Below, one piece after another: positions 7,822 to 14,315 of a stretch of 22,125 bases of DNA (within the stretch, counting starts at the first letter, position 1; each line of letters opens with the position of its first letter). This DNA comes from CAYLLN01 sp036496265. Lineage in GTDB: Bacteria > Planctomycetota > Planctomycetia > Pirellulales > Pirellulaceae. Location: contig DASXLL010000035.1 of the NCBI GenBank assembly GCA_036496265.1, forward strand, positions 1 to 22,125. The letters are read 5' to 3'. The notes beneath the pieces are model-generated. The model did not search any database. It was not told where the DNA came from and saw nothing but the letters and a program-made list of their open reading frames with translations. The position numbers and the translations under genes are program-made.

Positions 7822-8182
7822 ATCTTCATTAGGCTCGGCGCGATCGATGCTCATCATTGTCATCTTGTCATTGGCAGTCGGTGGAGGCTGCGGAACGACA
7901 CAGTTTGAATCGAAAAACCGGCATCTGATCGAAGCGCTGCAAACGGCGGTGACGTCGAAAAACGCTGAATGGCTGGCGGCAGTCGCTAAGCAGGCTCAGG
8001 AGCAGCACGATAAGCACGCGCTGTCGGATGCGGAATTCAAGTCGCTGCTGGCCGTGATTGACAGTGCCAAGGGCGGCGATTGGAAAACGGCTGAGAGCCG
8101 CGTGTTTGCATTGAGCGAAGGGCAACGGCCGACTGCAAAGGACGTGGCCCGTTTGCGAGAGCGGAAAACGGTCGCAAAATAG
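7811..8182 (+). CDS. Small putative lipoprotein following DUF1559
   Basis: A 123-residue protein. I chose GTG 7811 because GGAG at 7798-7801 lies nine bases upstream; ATG 7796 is also in frame but has no such site. The N-terminus (KSSLGSARSMLIIVILSLAVGGGCG) is a basic region, a hydrophobic stretch and a Cys at the end, compatible with lipoprotein processing, although Gly at -3 makes a weak lipobox. The mature part is charged and helical (SKNAEWLAAVAKQAQEQHDK, SDAEFKSLLAVIDSAKGGDW). It overlaps the end of the DUF1559 gene by 11 nt, and the second DUF1559 gene in this window also precedes a lipoprotein gene. The function is unknown. Confidence 0.65.
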   Translation: MTGKSSLGSARSMLIIVILSLAVGGGCGTTQFESKNRHLIEALQTAVTSKNAEWLAAVAKQAQEQHDKHALSDAEFKSLLAVIDSAKGGDWKTAESRVFALSEGQRPTAKDVARLRERKTVAK

Positions 8183-8487
8183 GCTACTAAAAAACGATCG
8201 CCTCCGCCGCAATGCCGTGGCCGCGCGGTTGTGAGAGCCCGCATGCAAAAGGTGGGAGCCAAAGCCCTCGGGTGCGTTAACCGACCATCGTCTTCACGCG
8301 GAGCGTGATAAAACGGTGCGTCGGGTGGACGCGCGATCTCAGGCGATTTCTTAGCTCCCTGCGGTGCTTCTTATCGGCTCCCCAGCAAATGGCGCCGCAA
8401 GCACGAACATGGCAGAAGCAATCGTGGGGCGGAGAATAACTATCGCCTTGTTCGCCGGCAACACCGGATTTGCTGGCTGTCGTTATA
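8183..8487. other. Non-coding region with a GGA-loop hairpin
   Basis: No gene is supported. A perfect hairpin, TCACGC (8294-8299), GGA loop, GCGTGA (8303-8308), has the same short GGA loop as the REP-like elements elsewhere in the window but lacks the adjoining CTAC. Otherwise I see nothing recognisable before the heptamer array at 8488. Confidence 0.4.
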
Positions 8488-8561
8488 TTGTCATTTGTCA
8501 TTGGTCAGTTGTCATTTGTTTTTTGCGAATGACCAATGACCAATGACAACCGACCAATGAC
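8488..8561. repeat. Inverted heptamer array (unit TTGTCAT / CAATGAC)
   Basis: The left arm has 7-bp units TTGTCAT, TTGTCAT, TGGTCAG, TTGTCAT from 8488. The right arm has AATGAC, then CAATGAC, CAATGAC, AACCGAC, CAATGAC up to 8561. Segments 8497-8519 and 8539-8561 are complementary at 21 of 23 positions, so the array can form a long hairpin. Both candidate ATGs of the next gene lie in the right arm. Confidence 0.8.
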
Positions 8562-9366
8562 AAAATCTGTCCTGACGACCGATATTCGCGGGCAATTGAT
8601 CTTGCTCGGCACCGGCACCAGCGTCGGCGTGCCGGCGATTGGCTGCGGCTGCGCGGTGTGTACTAGCAGCGATCCGAAAGATAAGCGAACGCGGTGTGCA
8701 GCGCTCGTCGGCTTGCCGAAAGGCAATTTGCTGATCGATACGCCACCCGATTTGCGGCAGCAACTTCTGCGCGAACAAGTCGGAATCGTTCACGCCGTGC
8801 TGTTCACTCACGAGCACGCCGATCACATCTTCGGCCTCGATGATTTGCGTTTGTTTCCATTCTATCTCGGTCATCCGGTGCCGATTTATTGTGAGTCGCT
8901 GGTTGAAGAGCGAATTCGCAAGTCGTTTGACTATGCGTTCAGCGATTTGGAACCGACGCATGCCGGCGCGGCGCCGCAGCTGGCGTTTCAAACGATCGGA
9001 TTGGAACCATTCGAGCTGCTGGGAGCGCGTGTTACGCCAATTCGCTTGAAGCATGGCCCGCGGTTCGACGTGCTCGGCTTTCGGATCGGCAATGTGGCTT
9101 ACTGCACCGACACGAATCATGTTCCGCCGGAGAGCATGGCGAAGCTGGAGGGCCTGGATGTGCTGATTATCGATGCTTTGCGCCATCGGCCGCATGTGAC
9201 GCACTTTTCGCTGGAGCAGGCGATCGGGGTGGCGGAGCAGTTGCGGCCAAAGCGCACGATCTTTACGCACGTTTGTCATGACTTGGGCCATGCGGAAACG
9301 AATGCATCGCTGCCAGCGGGAATGGAGCTGGGTTATGACGGGATGCGGATTCCGATAGGATGCTGA
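8557..9366 (+). CDS. PhnP-like metallo-beta-lactamase-fold hydrolase
   Basis: A 269-residue protein from ATG 8557. ATG 8536 is also in frame, but both ATGs lie in a heptamer repeat, so the start is uncertain and no Shine-Dalgarno is seen. The metal-binding motif THEHADH (about residues 84-90) and a later TDTN segment are those of the MBL fold. The N-terminal GCGCAVCTSSDPKDKRTR resembles the extra Cys-rich zinc site of PhnP phosphodiesterases, which hydrolyse cyclic phosphates during phosphonate breakdown. No other phn genes are nearby, so the substrate is open, and related proteins are often annotated only as MBL-fold hydrolases. It appears to be a single-gene unit. Confidence 0.85.
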   Translation: MTKSVLTTDIRGQLILLGTGTSVGVPAIGCGCAVCTSSDPKDKRTRCAALVGLPKGNLLIDTPPDLRQQLLREQVGIVHAVLFTHEHADHIFGLDDLRLFPFYLGHPVPIYCESLVEERIRKSFDYAFSDLEPTHAGAAPQLAFQTIGLEPFELLGARVTPIRLKHGPRFDVLGFRIGNVAYCTDTNHVPPESMAKLEGLDVLIIDALRHRPHVTHFSLEQAIGVAEQLRPKRTIFTHVCHDLGHAETNASLPAGMELGYDGMRIPIGC

Positions 9367-9795
9367 ACGCGCTCAAGTTGAAGTTTTTTCATTACGACGG
9401 GGTACAAGGGATGAGTTGAGGCTGAAGGCTTGAGGCTTGAGGCTTGAGGAAGTTGATTGCGGCTTATATTTTGAAAAAGTTTTTGGATGGGCGATGTGGC
9501 GAAACTCGTAAGGCGAGGTGCGGCTGGGGGTTGGAGAAACTGATATTCGGGCGGAGCGGCTTATATAAGGCGTCGTATTAGCGCGAGAGATTGCTGGGCC
9601 ATTGGTGTTTGGTTGTGCCCACGAAAGCGCAAGTTTGGTCATGTGCGGTCTCCCCGAGCTATATTGCGATTTGGGCGAAAAACCGGACCAAAATCTGGAC
9701 GATTTTGGCGAAATTGCGGGAGGGCGCAAGAAGAGGTCGGCGGGAAGGGTCGGCGATGGTTTGGTTTTCTGGAGTGGAAGGTTTGCTCGCGTGTC
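9367..9795. other. Non-coding region between the MBL gene and the RAYT locus
   Basis: Several overlapping frames are open here but none gives a recognisable protein, and I find no missing RAYT N-terminus in any of them. It contains the heptamer run at 9421-9455. The rest shows no structure I can name. Confidence 0.4.
9421..9455. repeat. Direct heptamer array (unit GCTTGAG)
   Basis: Consecutive 7-bp units GCTGAAG, GCTTGAG, GCTTGAG, GCTTGAG, GAAGTTG lie 54 bp past the MBL stop. There is no inverted arm nearby. The same unit builds the inverted array at 20390-20449. Confidence 0.8.
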
Positions 9796-9821
9796 AGGCC
9801 CTTGCGGAGCAAAGGGCCTAC
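9796..9821 (-). repeat. REP-like hairpin 1, upstream of the RAYT gene
   Basis: On the plus strand AGGCCCTTGC, loop GGA, GCAA, a bulged A, GGGCCT, then AC. On the minus strand this reads GTAG followed by the hairpin, the arrangement of RAYT-linked REP elements. It ends 13 bp before ATG 9835 of the transposase. Confidence 0.7.
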
Positions 9822-9834
9822 AATTCTTGAGAAG

Positions 9835-10224
9835 ATGGGGGTTTCTTTCTATAAGGGACACGGAGCATGTGTGTTGCGGCAGCCGGAGTTGTCGGCGATT
9901 GTTGAGAAGAGCTTGCTGCATGATGACGGACGTAGCAATGTCGTTAGTGATTTTGTGGAGATGCCGAATCATGTGCACGTGCTCGTTCAATTCGCGCGGG
10001 AAGGGGACATGAAGCACTGGTGCAAGTCGTGGAAGCATTGGACGGCGGGGCGAATCAATGAGGCATTGGGGCAGAGCGGGCGATTTTGGCAGGTGGAGAG
10101 TTTTGATCACCTGGTGCGGAGCGGGGAGCAGTTTGAGTTTTTGCGGAGGTATGTGGCGGAGAATCCGATCGTGGCGGGATTGAAGGTTGGGGAGTATCGG
10201 TTGTATTCGCGGCGAGAAATATAG
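9835..10224 (+). CDS. REP-associated tyrosine transposase (RAYT, Y1_Tnp/IS200-like), N-terminally truncated
   Basis: 129 residues from ATG 9835. The HUH motif is in MPNHVHVL (H46 and H48) and the likely catalytic Tyr is Y106 in RRYVAENPIVAG. WCKSWKHWTAGRINEALGQS and GRFWQVESFDHLV are typical of the family. These single-strand DNA transposases act on REP hairpins and are single-copy, domesticated relatives of IS200/IS605 TnpA. Full-length members usually have a further N-terminal region, including the first core beta strand, before a segment like FYKGHGACVLRQPEL; here that segment begins right after the start. The frame upstream encodes unrelated sequence including hairpin 1. It is probably a decaying or inactive copy. 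A second hairpin of almost identical sequence lies 87 bp downstream. Confidence 0.8.
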   Translation: MGVSFYKGHGACVLRQPELSAIVEKSLLHDDGRSNVVSDFVEMPNHVHVLVQFAREGDMKHWCKSWKHWTAGRINEALGQSGRFWQVESFDHLVRSGEQFEFLRRYVAENPIVAGLKVGEYRLYSRREI

Positions 10225-10310
10225 TTTGCTCGCTTCGCGAGGGACAGAAGTGAGGATGAGGTTTCCATTTTGTTGAACGGTATTTGCTAAGGCGTGCGTA
10301 TTTGTTGCCC

Positions 10311-10336
10311 AGGCCCTTGCGGAGCAAGGGGCCTAC
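10311..10336 (-). repeat. REP-like hairpin 2, downstream of the RAYT gene
   Basis: AGGCCCTTGC, loop GGA, GCAA, a bulged G, GGGCCT, AC. It differs from hairpin 1 only at the bulged base and in flanking DNA, and lies in the same orientation. With hairpin 1 it brackets the transposase gene. It ends 7 bp before the stop codon of the zinc-ribbon gene on the minus strand. A smaller hairpin, CTCGC-TTC-GCGAG, lies at 10229-10241. Confidence 0.7.
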
Positions 10337-10342
10337 TTTGGT

Positions 10343-10759
10343 TTAGAGCAGCTTCTCAAGCTTGCCCCGCCAGCGGAGATAGAGCGTGGCGGCGAGTTCG
10401 ATTGGGAGCCAGAGGGCGATGACAATTACGGCAAGGAGGATAAAAAAACGGGTGTCGTTGGCGTGATAGTGTTGGCGGGCGAAATAGAAGGCGGCACCGC
10501 TGAGCAGGAGTAAGAGGGCGAATAGTAAGGTGATGATGAGGCCGGTGTTGCCGTAGCTGAGGCGGGCGCGGCAGTGGGGACAGCGAACCCAACTGGGGAG
10601 ACCGGCCATTAGGACGGGCCAGATGCCGACGTCTTGGCCGCAGGCGGGACAGTGTTTACCGTCCCCGCTTGCAGCGGGCGAGTGTTTGCCGTCTTCGCCT
10701 GCGGCGGACGAGTGCTTGCCATCCTCGCTGGAAGCGGGCGAGTGTTTGCCGTCGTTCAT
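10343..10759 (-). CDS. Zinc-ribbon membrane protein with decayed N-terminal repeats
   Basis: A 138-residue protein from ATG 10759; GTG 10813 is a possible earlier start. It has four 10-residue repeats at residues 3-42: DGKHSPASSE, DGKHSSAAGE, DGKHSPAASG, DGKHCPACGQ. The last carries the first CPxC knuckle of a zinc ribbon whose second knuckle is CPHC in WVRCPHCRARLSY. Two membrane helices follow (GLIITLLFALLLLLSGAAFY and FFILLAVIVIALWLPIELAA) and a basic tail, RWRGKLEKLL. The role is unknown; small CPxC...CPHC proteins with C-terminal helices are common in planctomycetes. It is divergent from leuS, with about 155 bp between the starts. Confidence 0.65.
   Translation of the reverse strand: MNDGKHSPASSEDGKHSSAAGEDGKHSPAASGDGKHCPACGQDVGIWPVLMAGLPSWVRCPHCRARLSYGNTGLIITLLFALLLLLSGAAFYFARQHYHANDTRFFILLAVIVIALWLPIELAATLYLRWRGKLEKLL
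10634..10753 (-). repeat. Four 30-bp in-frame tandem repeats in the zinc-ribbon gene
   Basis: Units at 10753-10724, 10723-10694, 10693-10664 and 10663-10634 on the minus strand each encode ten residues beginning DGKH. Each of the first three has a small internal hairpin, such as CCCGCT-GCA-AGCGGG in the third. The fourth is the functional zinc knuckle (CPAC); in the others the Cys positions are Ser or Ala. Confidence 0.85.
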
Positions 10760-10914
10760 GACACCATGATGCGTGCCCGGAGTGCCGCTGAGAAGGTGGC
10801 GGGAGGTTGACACTCGCCTTCAACGCAGGTCGATAGCCGTTAGAATTCACCCACCGCCATTTTTGGAGCACGAGACATTTTTTCGCAGCAGAAACTGCCA
10901 GCCAACAGAGTTAT

Positions 10915-13740
10915 ATGCCCCGTTATTCGCCCGCGACGATTGAGCCCAAGTGGCAACGCTACTGGGAAGAGAACAAGACATTTAAGACGCCGGAGATGCC
11001 GCCAGAAGGTAAGCACAGCGAGAAGCTGTATGTGCTGGATATGTTTCCGTATCCGAGCGGGGCGGGGCTGCATGTGGGGCATCCGGAGGGGTATACGGCG
11101 ACGGATATCGTGTGCCGGTTTGCGCGGATGAATGGGAAGACGGTGCTGCATCCGATGGGGTTTGATGCGTTTGGGCTGCCGGCGGAAGAGCATGCGATCA
11201 AGACGAACACGCCGCCGCGGGTGAATACGGAGCAGAATATTGCGACGTTTCGCCGGCAACTGAAGATGCTGGGGTTCAGCTACGACTGGGATCGCGAGTT
11301 GGCGACGACGGACGTGGAGTATTTTCGGTGGACGCAGTGGATTTTTCTGGTGCTGTTTGATACGTGGTTTGACGCGGAGCGGCAGAAGGGGCGGCCGATT
11401 TGCGAGTTGCCGATTCCGGTGGAGGTGAAGGCGCAGGGGGATAAGGCGGTTCGCAAGTATCAAGATGAGCATCGGCTGGCGTATCAGTCGGATGCTTTGG
11501 TGAATTGGTGCCCAGGGCTGGGAACCGTCGTGGCCAATGAAGAAGTGATCGATGGAAAGAGCGAGCGCGGCGGGCATCCGGTGGTGCGGATGCCGCTGAG
11601 GCAATGGATGCTGCGGATTACGGCTTATGCGGATCGGCTGGAGAAGGATTTGGAGCCGCTCGATTGGCCGGAGGGGATTAAGAAGCTGCAGCGGGATTGG
11701 ATTGGGCGGAGCGTGGGGGCGGAGGTGGATTTTTGGGTGGAAGGCAGGGGTTCGGGGCTCGGGGCTCGGAGTTCGGAGACAGAGTTTGAGGAGTGGAAGG
11801 CGGAGCGGGTGAAGAGTGGGTATCCGAAAAAGGCTCCGGAGGATGTGCTGCGGATTTATACGACGCGGCCGGATACGCTGTTTGGCGCGACGTATATGGT
11901 GATAGCGCCGGAGCATCCGGTGGTGCAGCGGTTGACGACGGCGGAGCAGAAATCGGCGGTTGAGAAATACGTGCAGGCGGCGGCGAGTAAGAGCGATCGG
12001 GAGCGGCAGGAGGTGACGAAGGCGAAGACGGGAGTGTTCACGGGCTCGTATGCGATCAATCCGGTGAATGGACAGCCGGTGCCAATTTGGGTGGCCGATT
12101 ATGTGCTGTGGGGCTATGGGACTGGGGCGATTATGGCGGTGCCGGCGCATGATGAGCGGGATTTTGAATTTGCACAGCAGTTTGGATTGCCGGTGATTGC
12201 GGTTGTCGATCCGGGCGATAGCGAACCGGTGGATAGGCAGGCAGTTTTGGCGGGGAAGCAATGCTCGACTGAAGATGGCGTGTCGATCAACTCGAATTGC
12301 TACAACGGGCTGACGACAGGCGATTTCAAAAAGCGGATTACGGCGGATCTGGCGAAAGCGCGAGTAGGTCGCGAGGCGGTGAATTATAAGCTGCGGGATT
12401 GGTTGTTCAGTCGGCAGCGGTTTTGGGGGGAGCCGTTTCCGATTCTGCACGAACTCGACGAGAGAGGACAGCCGACGGGAGTGATTCGGGCGGTAGATGC
12501 GAAGGATTTGCCGGTCGATTTGCCGCATCTGGATGATTATCGACCGAAGGCGGTGGCAACGAATGACGGCACACGGAGTGTGCCTACTACGGGGCCGGAG
12601 CCGCCGCTGGAGAGGGCGCCGGATGATTGGAGGTTCGTGCGGCTGCCGGAGGTCTCGGTTGATCACTCGCCGCTGACCAGTTACGAAGGGCGGAACGCCA
12701 CGGAGGGCGTTCCCTACAGTACGTCGGCGAAGCTCGGTGAGACGGTTCGACTTGTCCGCTACAAGCGGGAGACGAATACGATGCCGCAGTGGGCGGGGAG
12801 TTGTTGGTATTTTCTGCGGTTCATCGATCCGCGGAACAACGAGCGATTCGTTGATCCGGCGAAGGAAAAGGCGTGGATGCCGATTGATCTGTATGTCGGC
12901 GGCGCGGAGCATGCCGTGCTGCATTTGTTGTATTCGCGGTTTTGGCACAAGGTGCTGTTCGATCGCGGCCATGTGAGCACGGCAGAGCCGTTTCGGAAGC
13001 TGGTGAATCAGGGAATGATTCTGGGCGAGAACGGCGAGAAGATGTCGAAGGCTCGCGGGAATGTCATCAATCCGGATGATGTGGTGAAGGAACATGGAGC
13101 GGATTCGTTGCGGCTGTTTGAGATGTTCATGGGACCGCTGGAAGCGGTGAAGCCGTGGAGCACGGCGGGGGTCGTGGGAGTGCGAGGGTTTCTCGATCGC
13201 GCGTGGCGACTGATGGTGGATGACCGGGCGGAGGAATTGAAGCTGAACGAAGCGGTTCAGGTTGTGGCGCCGACGGATGAAGCCAATCGCGTTCTGCACA
13301 AGACGATCAAGCAGGTGACGAACGATATTCAGCAACTCCAGTTCAATACGGGAATTGCGCGGATGATGGAGTTCACGAATTACTTCACGAAGCAGTCGGT
13401 GCGGCCGCGGTCGGTGATGGAGAAGTTCGTACTGATTCTCGCGCCGTTTGCGCCGCATATTGCGGAGGAGTTGTGGCGGCTATTGGGGCACGATAGCACG
13501 CTGGCGTATGAGCCGTGGCCGGTTTATGACGAGGCGTTGACGAAGGACGCGGAGGTTGAGATTCCCGTGCAAATATTGGGGAAGTTGCGGGGGAAGGTTG
13601 TGGTGCCGGCGGGGAGCGATCAGGCGGCGATCGTTGCTGCGGCGCTGGATGATGAGCGAATTGCCAGTTTGTTGGCTGGTAAGGAGGTCGTGAAAACGAT
13701 TGTGGTGCCGGGGAAGTTGGTGAATTTCGTGGTAAAATAG
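10915..13740 (+). CDS. leuS: Leucine--tRNA ligase, with repeat-derived insertions
   Basis: A 941-residue class I aminoacyl-tRNA synthetase that charges tRNA-Leu in the cytoplasm; E. coli LeuRS has about 860 residues. The HIGH motif is HVGH (53-56) after MFPYPSGAG. The editing domain is marked by TTRPDT (about 316-321) and by GTGAIMAVPAHDERD (about 402-416). SRQRFWGEPFP and ETNTMPQWAGSCWYFLRF belong to the return to the catalytic core. The second catalytic motif is KMSKA (709-713), with Ala for the last Ser of KMSKS. The C-terminus carries the anticodon-binding and Leu-specific tail domains. Part of the extra length is repeat DNA read in frame: heptamers at about residues 278-290 and REP-like hairpins at about 552-558 and 593-601. 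No Shine-Dalgarno is visible before ATG 10915. The identity is secure. Confidence 0.97.
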   Translation: MPRYSPATIEPKWQRYWEENKTFKTPEMPPEGKHSEKLYVLDMFPYPSGAGLHVGHPEGYTATDIVCRFARMNGKTVLHPMGFDAFGLPAEEHAIKTNTPPRVNTEQNIATFRRQLKMLGFSYDWDRELATTDVEYFRWTQWIFLVLFDTWFDAERQKGRPICELPIPVEVKAQGDKAVRKYQDEHRLAYQSDALVNWCPGLGTVVANEEVIDGKSERGGHPVVRMPLRQWMLRITAYADRLEKDLEPLDWPEGIKKLQRDWIGRSVGAEVDFWVEGRGSGLGARSSETEFEEWKAERVKSGYPKKAPEDVLRIYTTRPDTLFGATYMVIAPEHPVVQRLTTAEQKSAVEKYVQAAASKSDRERQEVTKAKTGVFTGSYAINPVNGQPVPIWVADYVLWGYGTGAIMAVPAHDERDFEFAQQFGLPVIAVVDPGDSEPVDRQAVLAGKQCSTEDGVSINSNCYNGLTTGDFKKRITADLAKARVGREAVNYKLRDWLFSRQRFWGEPFPILHELDERGQPTGVIRAVDAKDLPVDLPHLDDYRPKAVATNDGTRSVPTTGPEPPLERAPDDWRFVRLPEVSVDHSPLTSYEGRNATEGVPYSTSAKLGETVRLVRYKRETNTMPQWAGSCWYFLRFIDPRNNERFVDPAKEKAWMPIDLYVGGAEHAVLHLLYSRFWHKVLFDRGHVSTAEPFRKLVNQGMILGENGEKMSKARGNVINPDDVVKEHGADSLRLFEMFMGPLEAVKPWSTAGVVGVRGFLDRAWRLMVDDRAEELKLNEAVQVVAPTDEANRVLHKTIKQVTNDIQQLQFNTGIARMMEFTNYFTKQSVRPRSVMEKFVLILAPFAPHIAEELWRLLGHDSTLAYEPWPVYDEALTKDAEVEIPVQILGKLRGKVVVPAGSDQAAIVAAALDDERIASLLAGKEVVKTIVVPGKLVNFVVK
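11748..11775. repeat. Heptamer array inside leuS (unit GGGCTCG)
   Basis: Units GGGTTCG, GGGCTCG, GGGCTCG, GAGTTCG are contiguous and encode GSGLGARSS near the start of the editing domain. This Gly/Ser-rich segment has no counterpart in E. coli LeuRS and lies next to an insertion (EFEEWKAERVKSGYPKKAPED) that may be common to planctomycete enzymes. Confidence 0.75.
12568..12587 (-). repeat. REP-like hairpin 3, inside leuS
   Basis: GGCACAC, GGA loop, GTGTGCC, then TAC: a perfect 7-bp stem. On the minus strand it reads GTAG plus hairpin. It is read in frame as part of NDGTRSVPT, between DDYRPKAVAT and TGPEPPLE, where related enzymes as I remember them run straight on. Confidence 0.7.
12692..12717 (-). 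repeat. REP-like hairpin 4, inside leuS
   Basis: GGAACGCC (12692-12699) pairs with GGCGTTCC (12706-12713) around a loop containing CGGAG, followed by CTAC. It is read in frame as GRNATEGVPY, 105 bp past hairpin 3 and before the conserved ETNTMPQWAGS segment. Confidence 0.7.
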
Positions 13741-13770
13741 TCTGTATTCGCAAAGCGTAAGGAGGAACCG

Positions 13771-14013
13771 ATGTCACGAACCGCTGAAGAGTTTTTGGAA
13801 GCCGCCATGGCGCTGACGGAAGAGGAACGTGCCGAAGTGGCAGCGCGATTGCAGGAAAGTGTTTCTCCATTCGCGACGCAGGAGATCGCGGCCGCCTGGA
13901 AGAAGGAAATCGCGCGCCGCATTCAAGAGGCTGACGAAGGAATTGTGCCTTCCATCCCCGAGGAGGAAGTTGATCGGCTATTGAAAGAGAAATATGGCTT
14001 CCTTGCCGATTAG
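13771..14013 (+). CDS. Antitoxin, addiction module component (TIGR02574-like)
   Basis: An 80-residue, highly charged helical protein. MSRTAEEFLEAAMALTEEER is typical of the addiction-module component family whose members partner RelE/ParE toxins; the C-terminal IPEEEVDRLLKEKYG is the usual toxin-wrapping tail. AGGAGG lies five bases before ATG 13771, a strong ribosome-binding site compared with most genes in this window. The stop overlaps the toxin start by 20 nt, so the two are cotranslated. It begins 30 nt after the leuS stop, and no terminator is seen between, so it may be read from the leuS transcript. Confidence 0.85.
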   Translation: MSRTAEEFLEAAMALTEEERAEVAARLQESVSPFATQEIAAAWKKEIARRIQEADEGIVPSIPEEEVDRLLKEKYGFLAD

Positions 14014-14299
14014 GTATCGACCGGCAGCCATTGATGAGCTGGCGGATGCGGTCGGTTGGTATGCCAAGTCCGACGGACGAGTCGCCAATGAGTTTCGATT
14101 GATTGTCAAGCGAAAGCTGCATGAAGCCGCTGCGAACCTTCGGCGATGGCCCATAGAAGCCGACGGAACTCGGTTTATTCTGCTAGGCAAATATCCGTAC
14201 TTTCTCGTCGTCCGCGAAATTCATGCGACGCTGGAGTTGCTGGCTGTCGCGCACACCAGCAGGGAGCCGGGTTATTGGCGAGATCGCCTGAACGAGTAG
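13994..14299 (+). CDS. RelE/ParE-type toxin
   Basis: A 101-residue protein of the plasmid-stabilisation toxin superfamily. Visible family features are the N-terminal RYRPAAIDELADAVGWY helix region, the central RRWPIEADGTRFILLGKYPYFLVV beta segment, and the C-terminal AVAHTSREPGYWRDRL. RelE members cut mRNA on the ribosome and ParE members poison gyrase; the sequence alone does not decide between them, though the GYWRDRL ending is common in the ParE-like group. The start at 13994 lies inside the antitoxin gene, the usual toxin-second order. Unlike the vapBC pair upstream, both genes here are intact. Confidence 0.85.
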   Translation: MASLPIRYRPAAIDELADAVGWYAKSDGRVANEFRLIVKRKLHEAAANLRRWPIEADGTRFILLGKYPYFLVVREIHATLELLAVAHTSREPGYWRDRLNE

Positions 14300-14315
14300 C
14301 CATCACCGAGTAGTC

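Noticed and set aside
9560..9760. Possible remnants of another mobile-element gene upstream of the RAYT gene
   Set aside because: No frame gives transposase, recombinase or reverse-transcriptase motifs.
9613..9834. An N-terminal extension of the RAYT protein
   Set aside because: The extra 74 residues show no family resemblance and include a translated REP hairpin.
10840..13458. An 872-codon open frame on the minus strand opposite leuS
   Set aside because: It is the shadow of leuS: very rich in Arg, His, Pro and Ile/Leu with no domain, while the plus strand is an unmistakable synthetase.
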